Shown here: piece by piece, positions 45,796 through 56,640 of the stretch
Numbering within the stretch: the first letter of the stretch is position 1
Layout of the letters: every line of letters begins with the position of its first letter
From: Trichobilharzia regenti
Lineage: Eukaryota; Platyhelminthes; Trematoda; Strigeidida; Schistosomatidae
Direction of reading: 5' to 3'
Assembly (NCBI GenBank): GCA_944472135.2
Contig: CALYDD020000286.1
Location: 1 to 64,000 of the forward strand
DNA length: 64,000 nt
Notes under the pieces: model-generated
What the model was told of the DNA's origin: nothing
Databases searched by the model: none
Seen by the model: only the letters and a program-made list of their open reading frames with translations
Translations under genes and position numbers: made by a program

Positions 45796-46534
45796 ATACA
45801 CCTAAATGTTTAATTAAAGTTTCATTTTTCTCAGGATTAGGACAAAGTAAACGCTTTGTCATATTTTGACCTTTTTACTTGAAAATCTCGTGAGGTCAGA
45901 ATTTCGAAAAATGATACCTTGTCGATAGGATTATGCGACTTTTGTTACTGTAATTATTTAGCTTAACTTTCAAGAGTTTATTTTGTGAGTGTTCGGTTGT
46001 TTGACAAAGTTATTTTATTTCTTTCTCTGCACGTACTATCAAAGTTCATTATACATGTGGCTGTGTCTATGTGTGTGTGTGTGTGTGTATGAAATGCTGA
46101 AACAGTTTTTAGAATCATGTCGATTATTTCACTATTGCATTAGTTTGTCGTCTGAATGACGTTACACTCGATGGAACATGAATTGCTAAATTAACTCTTT
46201 GAGGGCTATGATGTAATTTTTTTTAGAATTGTAACGTTTTATTTAACAAATTATTTTCACACAATTTGGGTGAATACATTAGAATAATTTTGTGTGGTCT
46301 AAAAATGAAAACAACAGTCCTATTAGCACGGCACATACAAAGTTTCTTCACCTTTGTGTAGAACACAAACAGTAGACAGTGCACCATGCTGATGTTTTCA
46401 TTCGAAAATAAAATGAAATTTATGAAAATAATGGAAAATGTGTTATTTTTCTATGCAAATATAAACTGAAATACTTTATATTCATGGCAAAAATACAAAA
46501 ACGATTATTGTTTTATGTTTTGATTTCAGCTTGA
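45796..46534. other. No feature recognised; GT microsatellite
   Basis: A (GT)n run at about 46071-46089. AT-rich spacer otherwise. Confidence 0.45.
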
Positions 46535-46705
46535 TTCCACATAGTATTTTTGTTACAGCTATGGAATTTGCAGCATGTGATATCGGTAGCTCAAATTTAG
46601 CAGACCGACCATTGATATCAAGTGTGCGTCAGCCAGGAATTGAACCCCGGGCTATGTGCATGGTCGGTGAGAGTCCTAACCACTGTACCACCAACGCACC
46701 ATTAC
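46535..46705 (-). mobile_element. SINE-C (CR1-like tail)
   Basis: Nearly identical to 21.9-22.1 kb over the whole element. Minus strand: head with B box at about 46638-46650 and tail 'tgtggaatcaagct'. An apparent 95-codon frame across it is antisense SINE. Confidence 0.85.
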
Positions 46706-47183
46706 CTGAATGTCGAACAATAATCATAATTAGCACTATTGTTACTCTAACTCCTCACACCCAACCTTCTCTCTTTTATCCCAACTTAGGACCCTTTAGT
46801 AAACTAGACGAGGTTTAAAAAATATAGTTTTACTAAATTGCAAGTGATTTACAAAAGAAATTTCAACAATGATTTTAAAGAGGAGAGAGAAGTAAGATAA
46901 GACTGTCTAATATCTCCAGTAAGATTCTTCACTGTAGTGGACTGGATCATTGATAGACAGTGGATGGTGACAAGACCGCCGTACTTTGGGGATGACAAAA
47001 AGACGCTAGAACAGCTGGACTTCGTAGAAGATTCCTGTCTAATTATTGAATTGAATTTTTGATTTTCCCGTCGATTGATTGGACCGAAGTGTTCGGTCTC
47101 AGGTTGACATGTCGGCTTCTTGTGCAGATGCTTCGACGATGTCTGGGGATTTGATTTGTATACAATTGGTGGATGGTGGCTAG

Positions 47184-47239
47184 CAGTGGAATCCAGGGTG
47201 CGCATTTCGTCCTAATTGGGACTCGTCAGCTGGATGTAC
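47184..47239 (-). ncRNA. SMalpha-type hammerhead, altered cleavage site
   Basis: Minus strand: stem I ATCCAG/CTGGAT, core CTGACGA, stem II GTCC/GGAC and GAAA intact. The cleavage triplet is ACC where relatives have ATC, breaking the NUH rule. Confidence 0.75.
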
Positions 47240-47320
47240 CTGCATTTCTCAGTGAGTGATGATGTTCCCACCGAGGCTCGAACCCAGTACCCATAGTTTC
47301 AAAGGCCAAAGCGTTATCCA

Positions 47321-47378
47321 CTAGACGAGTCCCAATTAGGACGAAATGCGCATCCTGGATTCCACTGCTAGCCACCAT
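47321..47378 (+). ncRNA. SMalpha-type hammerhead lacking stem I 5' strand
   Basis: GACGA, stem II, GAAA, stem III and ATC cleavage site are present, but the sequence before GACGA comes from the head in the opposite orientation ('tatccactagacgag'), so stem I cannot form as usual. Confidence 0.7.
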
Positions 47379-47529
47379 CCACCAATTGTATACAAATCAA
47401 ATCCCCAGACATCGTCGAAGCATCTGCACAAGAAGCCGACATGTCAACCTGAGACCGAACACTTCGGTCCAATCAATCGACGGGAAAATCAAAAATTCAA
47501 TTCAATAATTAATATATGACCCGTCGCAC

Positions 47530-47642
47530 AACAGGTGGCTCTCGTGGCCCAAGTGGTCTAGTGGATAATGCTTTGGCGTTTGAAACTATGGGCACTGGGT
47601 TCGAGCCTCGGTGGGAACATCATCACTCACTGAGAAATGCAG
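47530..47642 (+). promoter_or_regulatory. Pol III-type A and B boxes of HH-A head
   Basis: A box region AAGTGGTCTAGTGG (47551-47564) and B box GGGTTCGAGCC (47597-47607), spaced as in tRNA-derived SINEs. The best-preserved HH-A head in the window. Confidence 0.75.
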
Positions 47643-47698
47643 GTACATCCAGCTGACGAGTCCCAATTAGGACGAAATGCGCATCCTGGATTCCACTG
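47643..47698 (+). ncRNA. SMalpha-type hammerhead ribozyme, fully conserved
   Basis: Stem I ATCCAG/CTGGAT, core CTGACGA, stem II GTCC-loop-GGAC, GAAA, stem III ATGCGCAT, cleavage after ATC. All core positions fit. The best active candidate in the window, directly downstream of an intact-looking pol III head. Confidence 0.88.
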
Positions 47699-48659
47699 CT
47701 AGCCACCATCCACCAATTGTATACAGATTCCTGTCTAATATTGCACAAACTGAAATATCTACAGGCGAAAACCAAATACGTTATCAAAAGAGGCAGCGGG
47801 AACAGGACATCAAGGGAATATGAAGAGGCCAGTGGTGGTGAAGACACCAAAACAACAACGGGGAGTATCATTCACCATCAGTGGGAAAAATCTAAATGAA
47901 GTCATCTTTTTACTAATCTAGGCAGCATCACTGTGGCTACAGGTGACACAGGTGAAGATGTCAAAGGCAGGGTCAGAAAAGCAAGCTAGGCCTTCACTAG
48001 TCCGAAATCATTGTGGAAATCTGCTGCACTCAGCACTAATTTCAAGTCTGTGAGTTCTATAATATGGTTCCGAGACTTGTTGTGAGTGCCATCAAAGCGT
48101 TTCCAAAAGGTCTCAGACTTTCATCATCAGCTGTCTTCTTCCGATTCTGAAAAGCAGGTATCCAGGAAGGACAAACAACAATGAACTCTGGGAACAAACT
48201 AACTAAGAACTTATCACCCAATAAATATGAAGGAGAAAGTGGGAACATAAGCTCAGGAGACTGCTGAGTGACACCACATGTTAGGCCTGCCCTGGAAGGG
48301 AACCTAAACCGAAGACGACGAGATGGGCGTCCGAGAATAACAGGGAGGAGATAAGAGCCTATAGGCAATCGTGGAGCCAGCTAGAAGGACTTCAGATGAT
48401 AGAGAGAAATGGCGATGTTCTGCTGAACCCCTATGTTCCAGTCGGAATCTAAGAGGCTAATAACAATAATAACAGCTAGATATTTAAGGGGTCTTTGGGA
48501 TCATTCAGGTGTCAGTGTAAGTACTTAGAAATATTTTGAAAAAGTTTACAACTAACTGATTCCATTATTCTCAAACTCACCTTTGAACTAGTCTGTAGAC
48601 TAGTCTGTAGTCTGTACCAGTCTGTAAACCAGTACATGGGAAACTTAAAGTTTGGCCAT

Positions 48660-49795
48660 TTTTAGTAAGCAATTTAAAAACAACATTTACCACATTCTTT
48701 GGCTAAAAGGCTAAGATTTGGAAGCAGACTGATGACATTTCAGATCTAATTTGTAAATTACCAAATGTAAATTCACGGTATGCCAAGAGGAATTTCAGGA
48801 AACAGTGTGTTTACAGAATTTTCAAAAGAATGGACAAAAAAGCTTCAAACTCAGCCATAAAGATCGTGATTACATGTCTTGGAAAAGGAGTATATACACT
48901 TAAGTGAAAACGCTCATTTTTGTTTGTTTGAAGTAGTGGAGATTCAGGCCAAATTAAAAAAAGCGACCCAAAAGGCCCTTTTTGTTGGGTTACACAACCT
49001 GTCAATTTTTACCAGGTTTACAAATAATGTCCAGGTACTGAGAAATAGATTTCATCTAGATCGGTCTTCATAGTATTGCTTCGATAATGGGTTAATGGGA
49101 CAGACACATGAATGTTATTGTGGAAGTTCTTTGTACATGCAACCCCTGATCGGCAGCTATTGAAGGATATGTACTTAGGTGTAGAGGTTGTAGGAGAAGC
49201 ATATGTGATGAAGATGGAATGTTAATCAATTCATTAGTTTTTAGATATTTTCATTTTTTGCTGTTATTGAACATTTGGAAGTGAATTTATGCGAAAGGCT
49301 GCACAGAGAGAGATTCCGTTGGTTTCAACTGTGTTCCATGCTGAAATATGAACAGTTTTACTCAGTTTTTAGGAACAGTTGGAGTGGTCTTCCCTATAGA
49401 TGGAAAAGTTTTGGTAAAAAAAGAAATACAACTGCTGACACCCTAGGTCTAAAAAATTTGTGAGTTGGGATTATACGATACTGAACTTACCAAAGGATTT
49501 GCCGAATTCATAACTGATCACTGCGCAATTATTCTTTTACCCACCATATAAAGGTTACTGTTTACCAGCGTCACTATTCATACAAACAAATAGGTGTCTT
49601 ACAGTAATTTATCATCATAGAGTTAATCATTCCACAGATTTCCTTGATCCTGCCACCAGTATGTCACAGAATACATACTAGTTCCATCGAAAATTTATGG
49701 GGAAGATTGAAAAACAGAATGAGTGAAATAAGTGGATCACAAAGTAGTAACGTTAACCACAGTTACTCCGACGAATTCCTAAGTGGAAATTAGTG
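48660..49795 (+). pseudogene. Merlin-like (IS1016/ISXO2-type) DNA transposon remnant
   Basis: Frame-broken peptides: CRGCRRSICDEDGMLIN at about 49180-49230 (zinc-knuckle-like start of Merlin transposases), then VNHSTDFLDPATSMSQNTY at about 49624-49680 and, after a one-base shift, SSIENLWGRLKNRMS, which together resemble the conserved HSxxFVDPxT...H(T/S)xxIExxWxxLK end of this DDE family. Merlin elements are known from schistosomes. Terminal inverted repeats were not found by eye. Confidence 0.55.
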
Positions 49796-49799
49796 TAAT

Positions 49800-51159
49800 T
49801 ACCCTAATGAAGCCCCTAATCACAATAGGAGATTCATGTGAAGGCAAAATACCGTGTAATATTATTATTATTATCATCACAGATACATTTTGTTTCAATG
49901 GCCTGCTTTCCCTTGACTTGTCAGTCCAAGGTCACTGATGCATTCGCATTAGTTTCATTGCTATTCTTCGACTTTGTTGAGATTTGTGTAGCTCAAGTGG
50001 ATACTTTTGGTGTTGACACGTTCTTCACTCTGAACGGTTGAATGTCAAAACTTTTATTTTCTTTCCAAACAACAATATCAGGGATAACTTTAATATGACT
50101 TTGTAATCTATATGAATGATAATGGCCTCTTGTGAAAAATCACCTGTAAGTATAATGCGATATTTACTTTCTATGCTTCTAATAACGGGCAAGTTAACAT
50201 AAAACTTTACATTGGGGCGGTAAATAATCCCTCAAAATTACCAGCGTACAGCATTTATCACTCAGCATTGGCTGATGAGCTACACGATTTAAGTCAAGTG
50301 GTTAGTCTGAAGGCACACGGTCGAGCATCACCTCTGGCTGCTTGAGCACACAATCTACCTAGTTAAGTAGTCATAACCACTGTAGATTTCCCATCCCGCG
50401 ATATATTCCATATTTTGGACCACCAGGTCTATTTTTTTTTATTTGTCTCTCGTCCAAACACAATAAGTACTTTAGAAGTTGGAGGATATGTACTTGCGTT
50501 CGCATATAGCGTATCTTGTGTAACCGTCTACATCCTTCATCTCCTAAGAATTCAAAATACATGACACTGATGCAGCAAATTACTCCCACTCGGGGAAAAT
50601 CACTTTCTTAGCAAAGCTATGTCTAAGTGCACATGTAAGACAGTCAAGCCCTTATATCTGATGAACATTCAAAACTTTATCGATCGATTCAGCTTCTTAA
50701 ATGCACATTTTACATGAAATCATGCGTAAATAATTCTCCAAAATCACATTCACTAACCCTTAAACTGAAAGTTGATACAGAAGTAGAAGTGATACACTTG
50801 CTGTCTACATCGAAATACTGATAAGTTGGAAGTGTTTAAAACCTTAGCTTAATATTTTACTAAAGAAAAATCGATCGATACTCCATAATTGGTACGACTT
50901 ATTTTATTACAGACAACCATGTGTGATGCAATATCTCTGTCCTTTATACTCGCTGACAAACACTAACTTCTAATGTTGGACAGTCAGTTACACAAATTTA
51001 TACAGCTAGGCTTGAATTATTTCTTCTTAAAACATAAACATTTTGTTTAATCACAGTGTTCATTCTCAAATTTCACCAATTCGAATAAACTAAACCACCA
51101 TTTGGTCTAGTCTTAGGTTATTGTTATCGTTATCATTACTTAAGTGTAAAGCTAATTTA
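49800..51159. other. No feature recognised
   Basis: Short ATT run at about 49861-49873. Small frames without motifs. No SINE or LINE match. Confidence 0.4.
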
Positions 51160-51475
51160 GATTATGGATTAGGTGGGGATTTGCATTAATTTTCATTTCA
51201 GTCTAATCACTTTGTCACACAGCAACATCATTTGGAGAGATGCTCATGGAAGGCACTGGTTACCAGTGGTACTATATCACGAGTTCACAACGCTGAGTCA
51301 TCGGATTCCGGCAGAAGTAGCTGAATGGTCAGCGAGCTTAGTCTTATCCCCAGTGGGAACGTAGATGCTCACGCCTGAAGAGTCCCAAAATAAGACTAGA
51401 AGGTTGTCTAGTATCCCCTGGTTTTTAATGATTTCTAACTTATTTTGATTCGTGACGAAATCTAACATTTGAAAT
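51160..51475 (+). mobile_element. HH-B SINE, degraded
   Basis: Head 'agtagctgaatggtcagcg' at about 51316, then 'cacgcctgaagagtccc', 'aagactagaagg' (GAAA lost), 'ttgtctagtatcccctgg' and tail 'ttcgtgacgaaatc'. Preceded by 'gattatggatt', as at other copies. Confidence 0.6.
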
Positions 51476-51829
51476 TAAAGTAAAATCAATTATCGAACGG
51501 ATTTGTAGTCTTCCTTCCTCTGTCTCTTACACGTGCACACTCACACGTATACACGACTTCATATACCCTAAACGTGTAATGACCGCAAAATTTTACAAGC
51601 CAAACTATTTCGATACTTAAACACAGAAATGCAACCAAACAAACATCTCAGAAAATCAAACACAATGAAAATAAGTTCTAATTAATTAACAATGTTACTT
51701 TTGTAACAACAAAAAAACGAATAATAAAACCGACCAACAGACCATTTGTTTATTTTTAATTCTAATTAATGGTTTTTGAAAGCACATAAGTCAGTAGTTC
51801 AGTAAAAGTGGCAAATCTTTATATACAAT

Positions 51830-52300
51830 CAACTAATAAGAGGATTTGTTTTAAACAACTACCAGTTCGGGCCTTACTAGCTAACCAGAATTGCGGTGGT
51901 TTGAACTGATTCATCTCCCTGAGATGAGCCTTAAACCGGATACACCACGTATGAACTTGGCCCCAAACGATAAGAGATTGACGTCCTCTGTTTAGATTAC
52001 TGCGATCTAACTGCCTAGGGAACACGACTGGCTGTTGTAAATGGCATGCAACTACTACTCATGTCAATCAATCAGTAATATTTAGCATTATCCATTTATG
52101 ATTACTTTCTTGATTCACATTTATGGTATCACGATCACAAATATTGTAATGTTGAATACAAATTTCGGTTTCCAAAGAGAACTAGTGAAATTTCACCTCG
52201 AACTATGTGGTTTGCAAATCGCAAATAAACTAATAAAATTATACAAAATGGGCTTGGTCAATCTTCCAGGAGCTATATTTATAATCCAGAATTAAATAGT
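51830..52300. repeat. Unclassified repeat Y, copy 3
   Basis: 'ggtttgaactgattcatctc', 'atgcaactact', 'gattactttcttgatt' and 'ccaaagagaactagtg' match the other Y copies. The 51476-51829 stretch before it shows nothing recognisable. Confidence 0.55.
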
Positions 52301-52389
52301 TAAAAGGATATATTCTTTTAAAGACTATCCAAATAGTTTGATGATATTTAAAGCTATCTGTTCATAGATGTAAGAATAGAATTCGGGCA

Positions 52390-53090
52390 CTATGGCAGAG
52401 TATAAGTCCATCATAGAATAAGTTCATTCGATAAATTCACACGGTTTTTTAATTCCTTTATGATCCCAGTGGAATATAGTTCTTCAAGCTAAAGCTGTGA
52501 AGTTTCGGTAACAGTGGTGTTTTTAATTTTACGGGATGGAAAGATGCTAGCCTCATGCCCAACCTACTCTCTTTACCAATCTTATTGCTGGCTTAGTGAA
52601 GTAAAGGAGTGCATCGGCCGGGGACCAGACCCCTAACCACACGCCTAGGTGGCGAGCATTCTACTGCTGTACCACCGACGCTCACACAGTAGTATTTACT
52701 GGTAACGTTTCGAGTGAAATTTATTGCTTATAATCGTATTAACGTGCTCACATAACTTTAAATTTTTGTTTATACTGATTCCACTACTCCTTACCCCTTG
52801 ATTTTTCTGACAGCAATATATCTCATATCTCTAGGATTAAAGGTTGCAACGACTGTAAGGTAAACTACATCACTCAAACCAGTAAATCAAAGCAGTGAGG
52901 TTATCGGAACATAGGAACTTACCTAAGTGTATCATAACTGACTCCAAGATGATGAGTAACTCAGAGGAAAACTCAGTCATTGCAATACATGCACTAACAC
53001 ACTCACACAATAAATTAGGATATAACTACAATCCTAAAAATGAATATGGTTAGGTGGAGGAAGAGGTTAATCACAGCATCCTTGTTCATC
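52390..53090 (+). mobile_element. PLE remnant interrupted by SINE-R
   Basis: Terminal-type sequence at 52396-52442 and 52682-52735 ('agtatttactggtaacgttt', 'cgattataagcaataa' in mirror) as in the 30.2-kb palindrome, then a GIY-YIG fragment KGCNDCKVNYITQTSKSK at about 52845-52895 (YITQT for YIGQT), followed by a diverged C-terminal part to about 53030. Confidence 0.6.
52443..52681 (-). mobile_element. SINE-R inserted in PLE terminal repeat
   Basis: Minus strand: head 'gagcgtcggtggtacagcag', body 'gtaaagagagtaggttgggc', tail 'agaactatattccactggg'. TCACAC occurs at 52437-52442 and 52682-52687 as a short duplication. The flanking PLE repeat continues across the gap when compared with 30.18-30.22 kb. 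Confidence 0.75.
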
Positions 53091-53284
53091 GAATCTACAC
53101 TTAATACACCTGCACTATATTATTGTGTGTTTCGTTATCAAATGAAATTATTCTATGATGGTGTTTGTTGATACTTGCGACTTCTACCTGGACACATCTG
53201 AGCCAAACTGATCAGCCTTATTTTGCTATTTAGGCTTCCTGAACGGATGCTTCCATATTACCATGATTACCAATCTAAGGTTAT

Positions 53285-53465
53285 TTGTTCGATGGTGGGT
53301 GGAAGCAGAATTTAGGAAATGTGTTTTTAAAGCCACGGGTTATGTGTCTGAGTTTCAGTGAGAACACCATCACTCTCTGGGATATAGCTACATTTAGCCG
53401 AAGAGTCTTAATAAGGACGAAACTCATGTATTTTATTCGACTGTTAGCCACCCCTCGACCGGTAA
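53285..53465 (+). mobile_element. HH-A SINE, strongly degraded
   Basis: 'gagtttcagtgagaacaccat' (B-box region), 'gctacatttagccgaagag' and a hammerhead remnant at 53385-53442 (CCGAAGA core, TAAGGACGAAAC), then 'tgttagccacccctcgacc'. The left end 'cgatggtgggtgg' looks like an inverted tail. Confidence 0.55.
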
Positions 53466-53649
53466 ACACATTGATATTTAGTTTAGGTAATAATTAAAAT
53501 CACTAGTTAAAGATTCTCAGTGACATGGCTGATATATATTGAATTTCTACGGCCTGTCTGTCCCACTCGATAAGAATTACTCATTTCCCCATGAAACCGT
53601 TCAACCAAAAAACCTTATCTTTCACAAACGAAGATGGATTTTTAAGATT

Positions 53650-53710
53650 CTGAAAGTAAACTGATGAAAAAGCCTGAAGGATTGGCGAAACTTGCATTCC
53701 TTTCGGTACG
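53650..53710 (+). ncRNA. Candidate fourth hammerhead motif
   Basis: GAAAG ... CTGATGA (53661-53667), AAAA, stem II GCC...GGC (53672-53686), GAAAC, TTGCATTC, then CTTTC pairing with the initial GAAAG. Core bases fit a type I hammerhead with ATTC at the cleavage position. The spacer between the core and stem II is irregular. No second copy exists in this window. Confidence 0.4.
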
Positions 53711-53759
53711 AGTAGAATATAAGTCTTTATCATTATTGAATTTTCAACAGAGTTAATTT

Positions 53760-54075
53760 TGCTTTTCTAAGAGCTGATTACCCAACAAATATGTAAGAGA
53801 CAATGGAGATGGATCGGACATACGTTGAGGAGACCATCGAATGATGTCACACGCAATGCAGGCCATCGCTCGAGTGGAATCTCAATAGGAAACGACGAGT
53901 AGGTTGTCAGTGCGAGGGTGACATGGAGGAGATCGTGTAGCGACGACGGGATGACAGATTATGGTCAATTGCGGACTCAGCTGAAGAGGACAGGAGAGAA
54001 TAGAAGTAAGTGGAGATGTGTTATTGAAGCTCTATGCTCCACTTGGAACCCAAGGGAATAATAACTCAACATTCC
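53760..54075 (+). pseudogene. RTE-like LINE 3' fragment
   Basis: 'caatggagatggatcggaca' (the WRWIGH-type segment), basic region and end 'gaagctctatgctccacttg' plus AATAATAAC. Broken frames. Confidence 0.7.
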
Positions 54076-54079
54076 CTCT

Positions 54080-55717
54080 TTTCTGGGGTTACCATCGTCT
54101 AGTAATATTAGGTAAGGTTTAGGAGTGAGCAGGCAGAGAAGTAAATTCAGAACTCTTAGTTGACTGGTAAGCATTGTATCACTGAACTTCTGAGGCAAAC
54201 TTGAATTATTACTGTATGAGTTCTCTAGTGAGACTATATGAACTCCAAAAGCTGACTTTATTTAGTACAGTTAACTTGTCATGATATCTTTAAAGTAATA
54301 AAAGAACTCATTTAATGCAAACTGTTAGTGGGTACATTTCATCTTCACCTAACACTAGCCAATATTTCACAGTTTTTAATTTCTTGAATCTAATTCAAAC
54401 TCCAAATCAATACTTGATCCAAATAAATTCAAAATATGGATCATATATTTAGTTATAACATCCATTAGATGACATCTAATGAATGGATCCTGATATGCAT
54501 TCACCTCAGAAACTCAAGAGTCATTCCTACCTGATAATATCACACAGTGTTTTCACAAGAAGGAGTAACCTGTCAATGTGGTTCTGCTAAACCATTCATT
54601 AGTATCATATTGGCGCTTTAACTCTTTGTAGCAGCTGCTTTTGTACGTCAAAGTAATAAGCCCTGTAGACAGAAGTAAAGCAAAAAGTTATTAGAACAGC
54701 ATGTTAACTATGTTTTCACTTCTCTTGTCACAAAAAAAGATAACCAACAACAAATTCCATTGAGTTTTTATTTTTCTTATTGTTATGTTATTCAATTTCA
54801 TTCATTTCAATAGTATCAAAGTTCAGTAAAAATGAAGTTGATATATATCCATATAATATGTGTGTTTTGTTTGACAGTCTGACCTTGGTGATATATATCC
54901 ATATAATATGTGTGTTTGTTTGACAATCGTTATATTTGCTATGTATATATGGATCGATATTCCATTATAATTAGCCAATCATGTTAAGACTGTCTATTGA
55001 TTTGTTCATTATGAATATTCGCTCACACACTGGTGTACACACACTTGTTCGGACATTCATATTATTTTGCTCTCACACACTTGTGTGACATTGATTCTCT
55101 TTGTGTTTTGGAAAATAGAAGTATCGTCGCAAAACCAGTGGTCTTCTGATTTCCGTCTTTCTTGCGTCAGGACTATTAAATTCTCGACCAGTACATAACA
55201 GAAGTAAATTTGTGTGCCTGTGTATTTGTCTATGAATGTCTGTGTGTGGGTGTGTGATTGTGTCTTATTCATTCATTTCACTTACAAATCATCTGTTTAT
55301 CTAATATATATATATATATATATATAATAACAATAATATGTAAAAAAAGAAACCTTATCAGTTGGTTAACTAATCAATCCTAAAGTGAACTTGTTTTCCT
55401 GCCGTTATGTGATTTCGTGTAACATGTCGAAAGTCTATTTATTCAGTATGTTATAAGGTACCAGTATTATGTAACTGATAGATTACGTCTGATAATAAGA
55501 CATTGTATATTGAATAATTGAATTTCACAAGGGTTTACATTTTCTTTAAGTTTGCACATGCTTCTTATTGGCTGTCTTCAACCACCTAACATTAGTTTAA
55601 AAAGCATCAGGATGGTGAGTCATCTAGTTTTGTGACTAAACTGCAAATTGTTTGATAGAATTCATTCAACACCCGGATTAACGACTTGATTGATACATGA
55701 CAATGGCTATCTCCTAA
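54080..55717. other. AT-rich spacer with tandem repeats
   Basis: Two adjacent copies of a unit starting 'gatatatatccatataat' lie at 54838-54926 (period about 53 bp). A (TA)n run lies at about 55302-55325. CA/TG-rich patches occur at 55023-55083 and 55225-55262. No genes recognised. Confidence 0.55.
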
Positions 55718-56030
55718 TAAACAGGGAGTATTGCAGACCTGTTTCGTCCTAGTCTGGGACTCTCAAGTACTACACAATCATAACTCCAGTGGGGATCGAA
55801 ATGAGGACATTCAGGATGATTATTCATCCACTGGAATTGAATCCAATAGCCCATGGATTCCAACTTCTGTCAATTCACGATTTATGACACCTCCAACAGG
55901 CAGTGTCATCAATAAATTGAAAGATATTAGAATTCATGGGCCATTGGATTCAATTCCAGTGGATGAATAATCATCCTGAATGTCCTCGTTTCGATCCCCA
56001 CTGGAGTCATGATTGGGTAATGCTGAAGAG
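55718..56030. mobile_element. HH-B inverted pair (foldback)
   Basis: Arms about 55785-55860 (minus) and 55930-56005 (plus) are near-perfect reverse complements covering the head and B box ('ggggatcgaaatgagg'/'ctcgtttcgatcccc'). The left arm continues into a hammerhead remnant ('ctgtttcgtcctagtctggg' on plus). The right arm stops after 'aatgctgaagagtct', where an RTE fragment begins. Confidence 0.7.
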
Positions 56031-56034
56031 TCTG

Positions 56035-56175
56035 TCTCAGGAAGTTACCCAACGGTGTTCTCAGAAGAGGTGACCGATCCATCTCTATTTCCCTCAGCAT
56101 ATTTGTTGGGTAATAGGTTCTTAATTGACTGGAGGTTATAAATGGCAGGAGACTGTTTTTTGACCTAATTAGTGA
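56035..56175 (-). pseudogene. RTE-like LINE fragment
   Basis: Minus strand: 'cccaacaaatatgctgaggg' and 'gagatggatcggtc', the WRWIGH-type segment without the 3' end. Confidence 0.5.
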
Positions 56176-56394
56176 ATAGTAATGTGCTCGTCCCAAGAAT
56201 TGACTTTCTTGGATCCTGATAAAGTTACGAATTCTGACTTCCGAAAAGTTTTAGAGTAGAATAACATAATAATCTGACTGATGCTCCGCGATTTTCAGCG
56301 ACCCTTTCAAATACTGTCAGTTTGTCGCGAAATCTGCTTGAAATTTAACAACTGTCTAAGTGTATACCACATAAGTCCCTGCTTCAATATTAGT

Positions 56395-56640
56395 ATTATT
56401 CTTCTGGGTTCTTAGTGGAATATAGAGACTCAATAGCACTTTTCCACTTCACTATTTTCTCTGAAGTCACTTTCAGCTGGCTCGACAATAGCCCATGTGG
56501 TTTCATTTGGTGCTCACATGATCTCCATATCACCTTGGATCCACGCCCCACTCGTCCTTTTGCATTTGGAATCCACTCAAGGGAGTGCCTGGTCCATGAT
56601 ATGACACATTGGTCTCATTCTGCTTGAGTTAATTAATAAT
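56395..56640 (-). pseudogene. RTE-like LINE 3' fragment
   Basis: Minus strand: NPKCKR-type basic segment and a 3' end near 'ctatattccactaagaacc'. Frames broken. Confidence 0.55.

Larger units (their letters stand above)
47044..47724. mobile_element. HH-A multimer: inverted dimer plus direct unit
   Basis: Order: tail (minus), hammerhead (minus), head (minus), then hammerhead (plus), tail (plus), head (plus), hammerhead (plus). The plus-strand part repeats 'ccaccaattgtatac' at about 47379-47393 and 47710-47724, a 331-bp head-to-tail period. The minus and plus halves join inside the element at about 47322. Flanked as a whole by the 15-bp duplication listed under the RTE copy. Confidence 0.85.
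46880..48475 (+). pseudogene. RTE-like LINE interrupted by HH-A insertion
   Basis: RT part 46880-47043: KIRQDCLISPVRFF, VVDWIID and LDFVEDSCLI where the catalytic FADD has become FVED. It resumes at 47726 with SCLILHKLKYLQAKT and the C-terminal half, ending 'acccctatgttccagtcgg' plus an AATAATAAC tail. The 15-bp AGATTCCTGTCTAAT duplicated at 47029-47043 and 47725-47739 marks the insertion. Confidence 0.8.

Noticed and set aside
47623..47871. 82-codon minus-strand frame
   Set aside because: It is antisense reading of an HH-A unit and its RTE flank.
50270..50320. 'ggctgatgagctacac' as a hammerhead core
   Set aside because: No GAAA with a paired stem II lies within a sensible distance.
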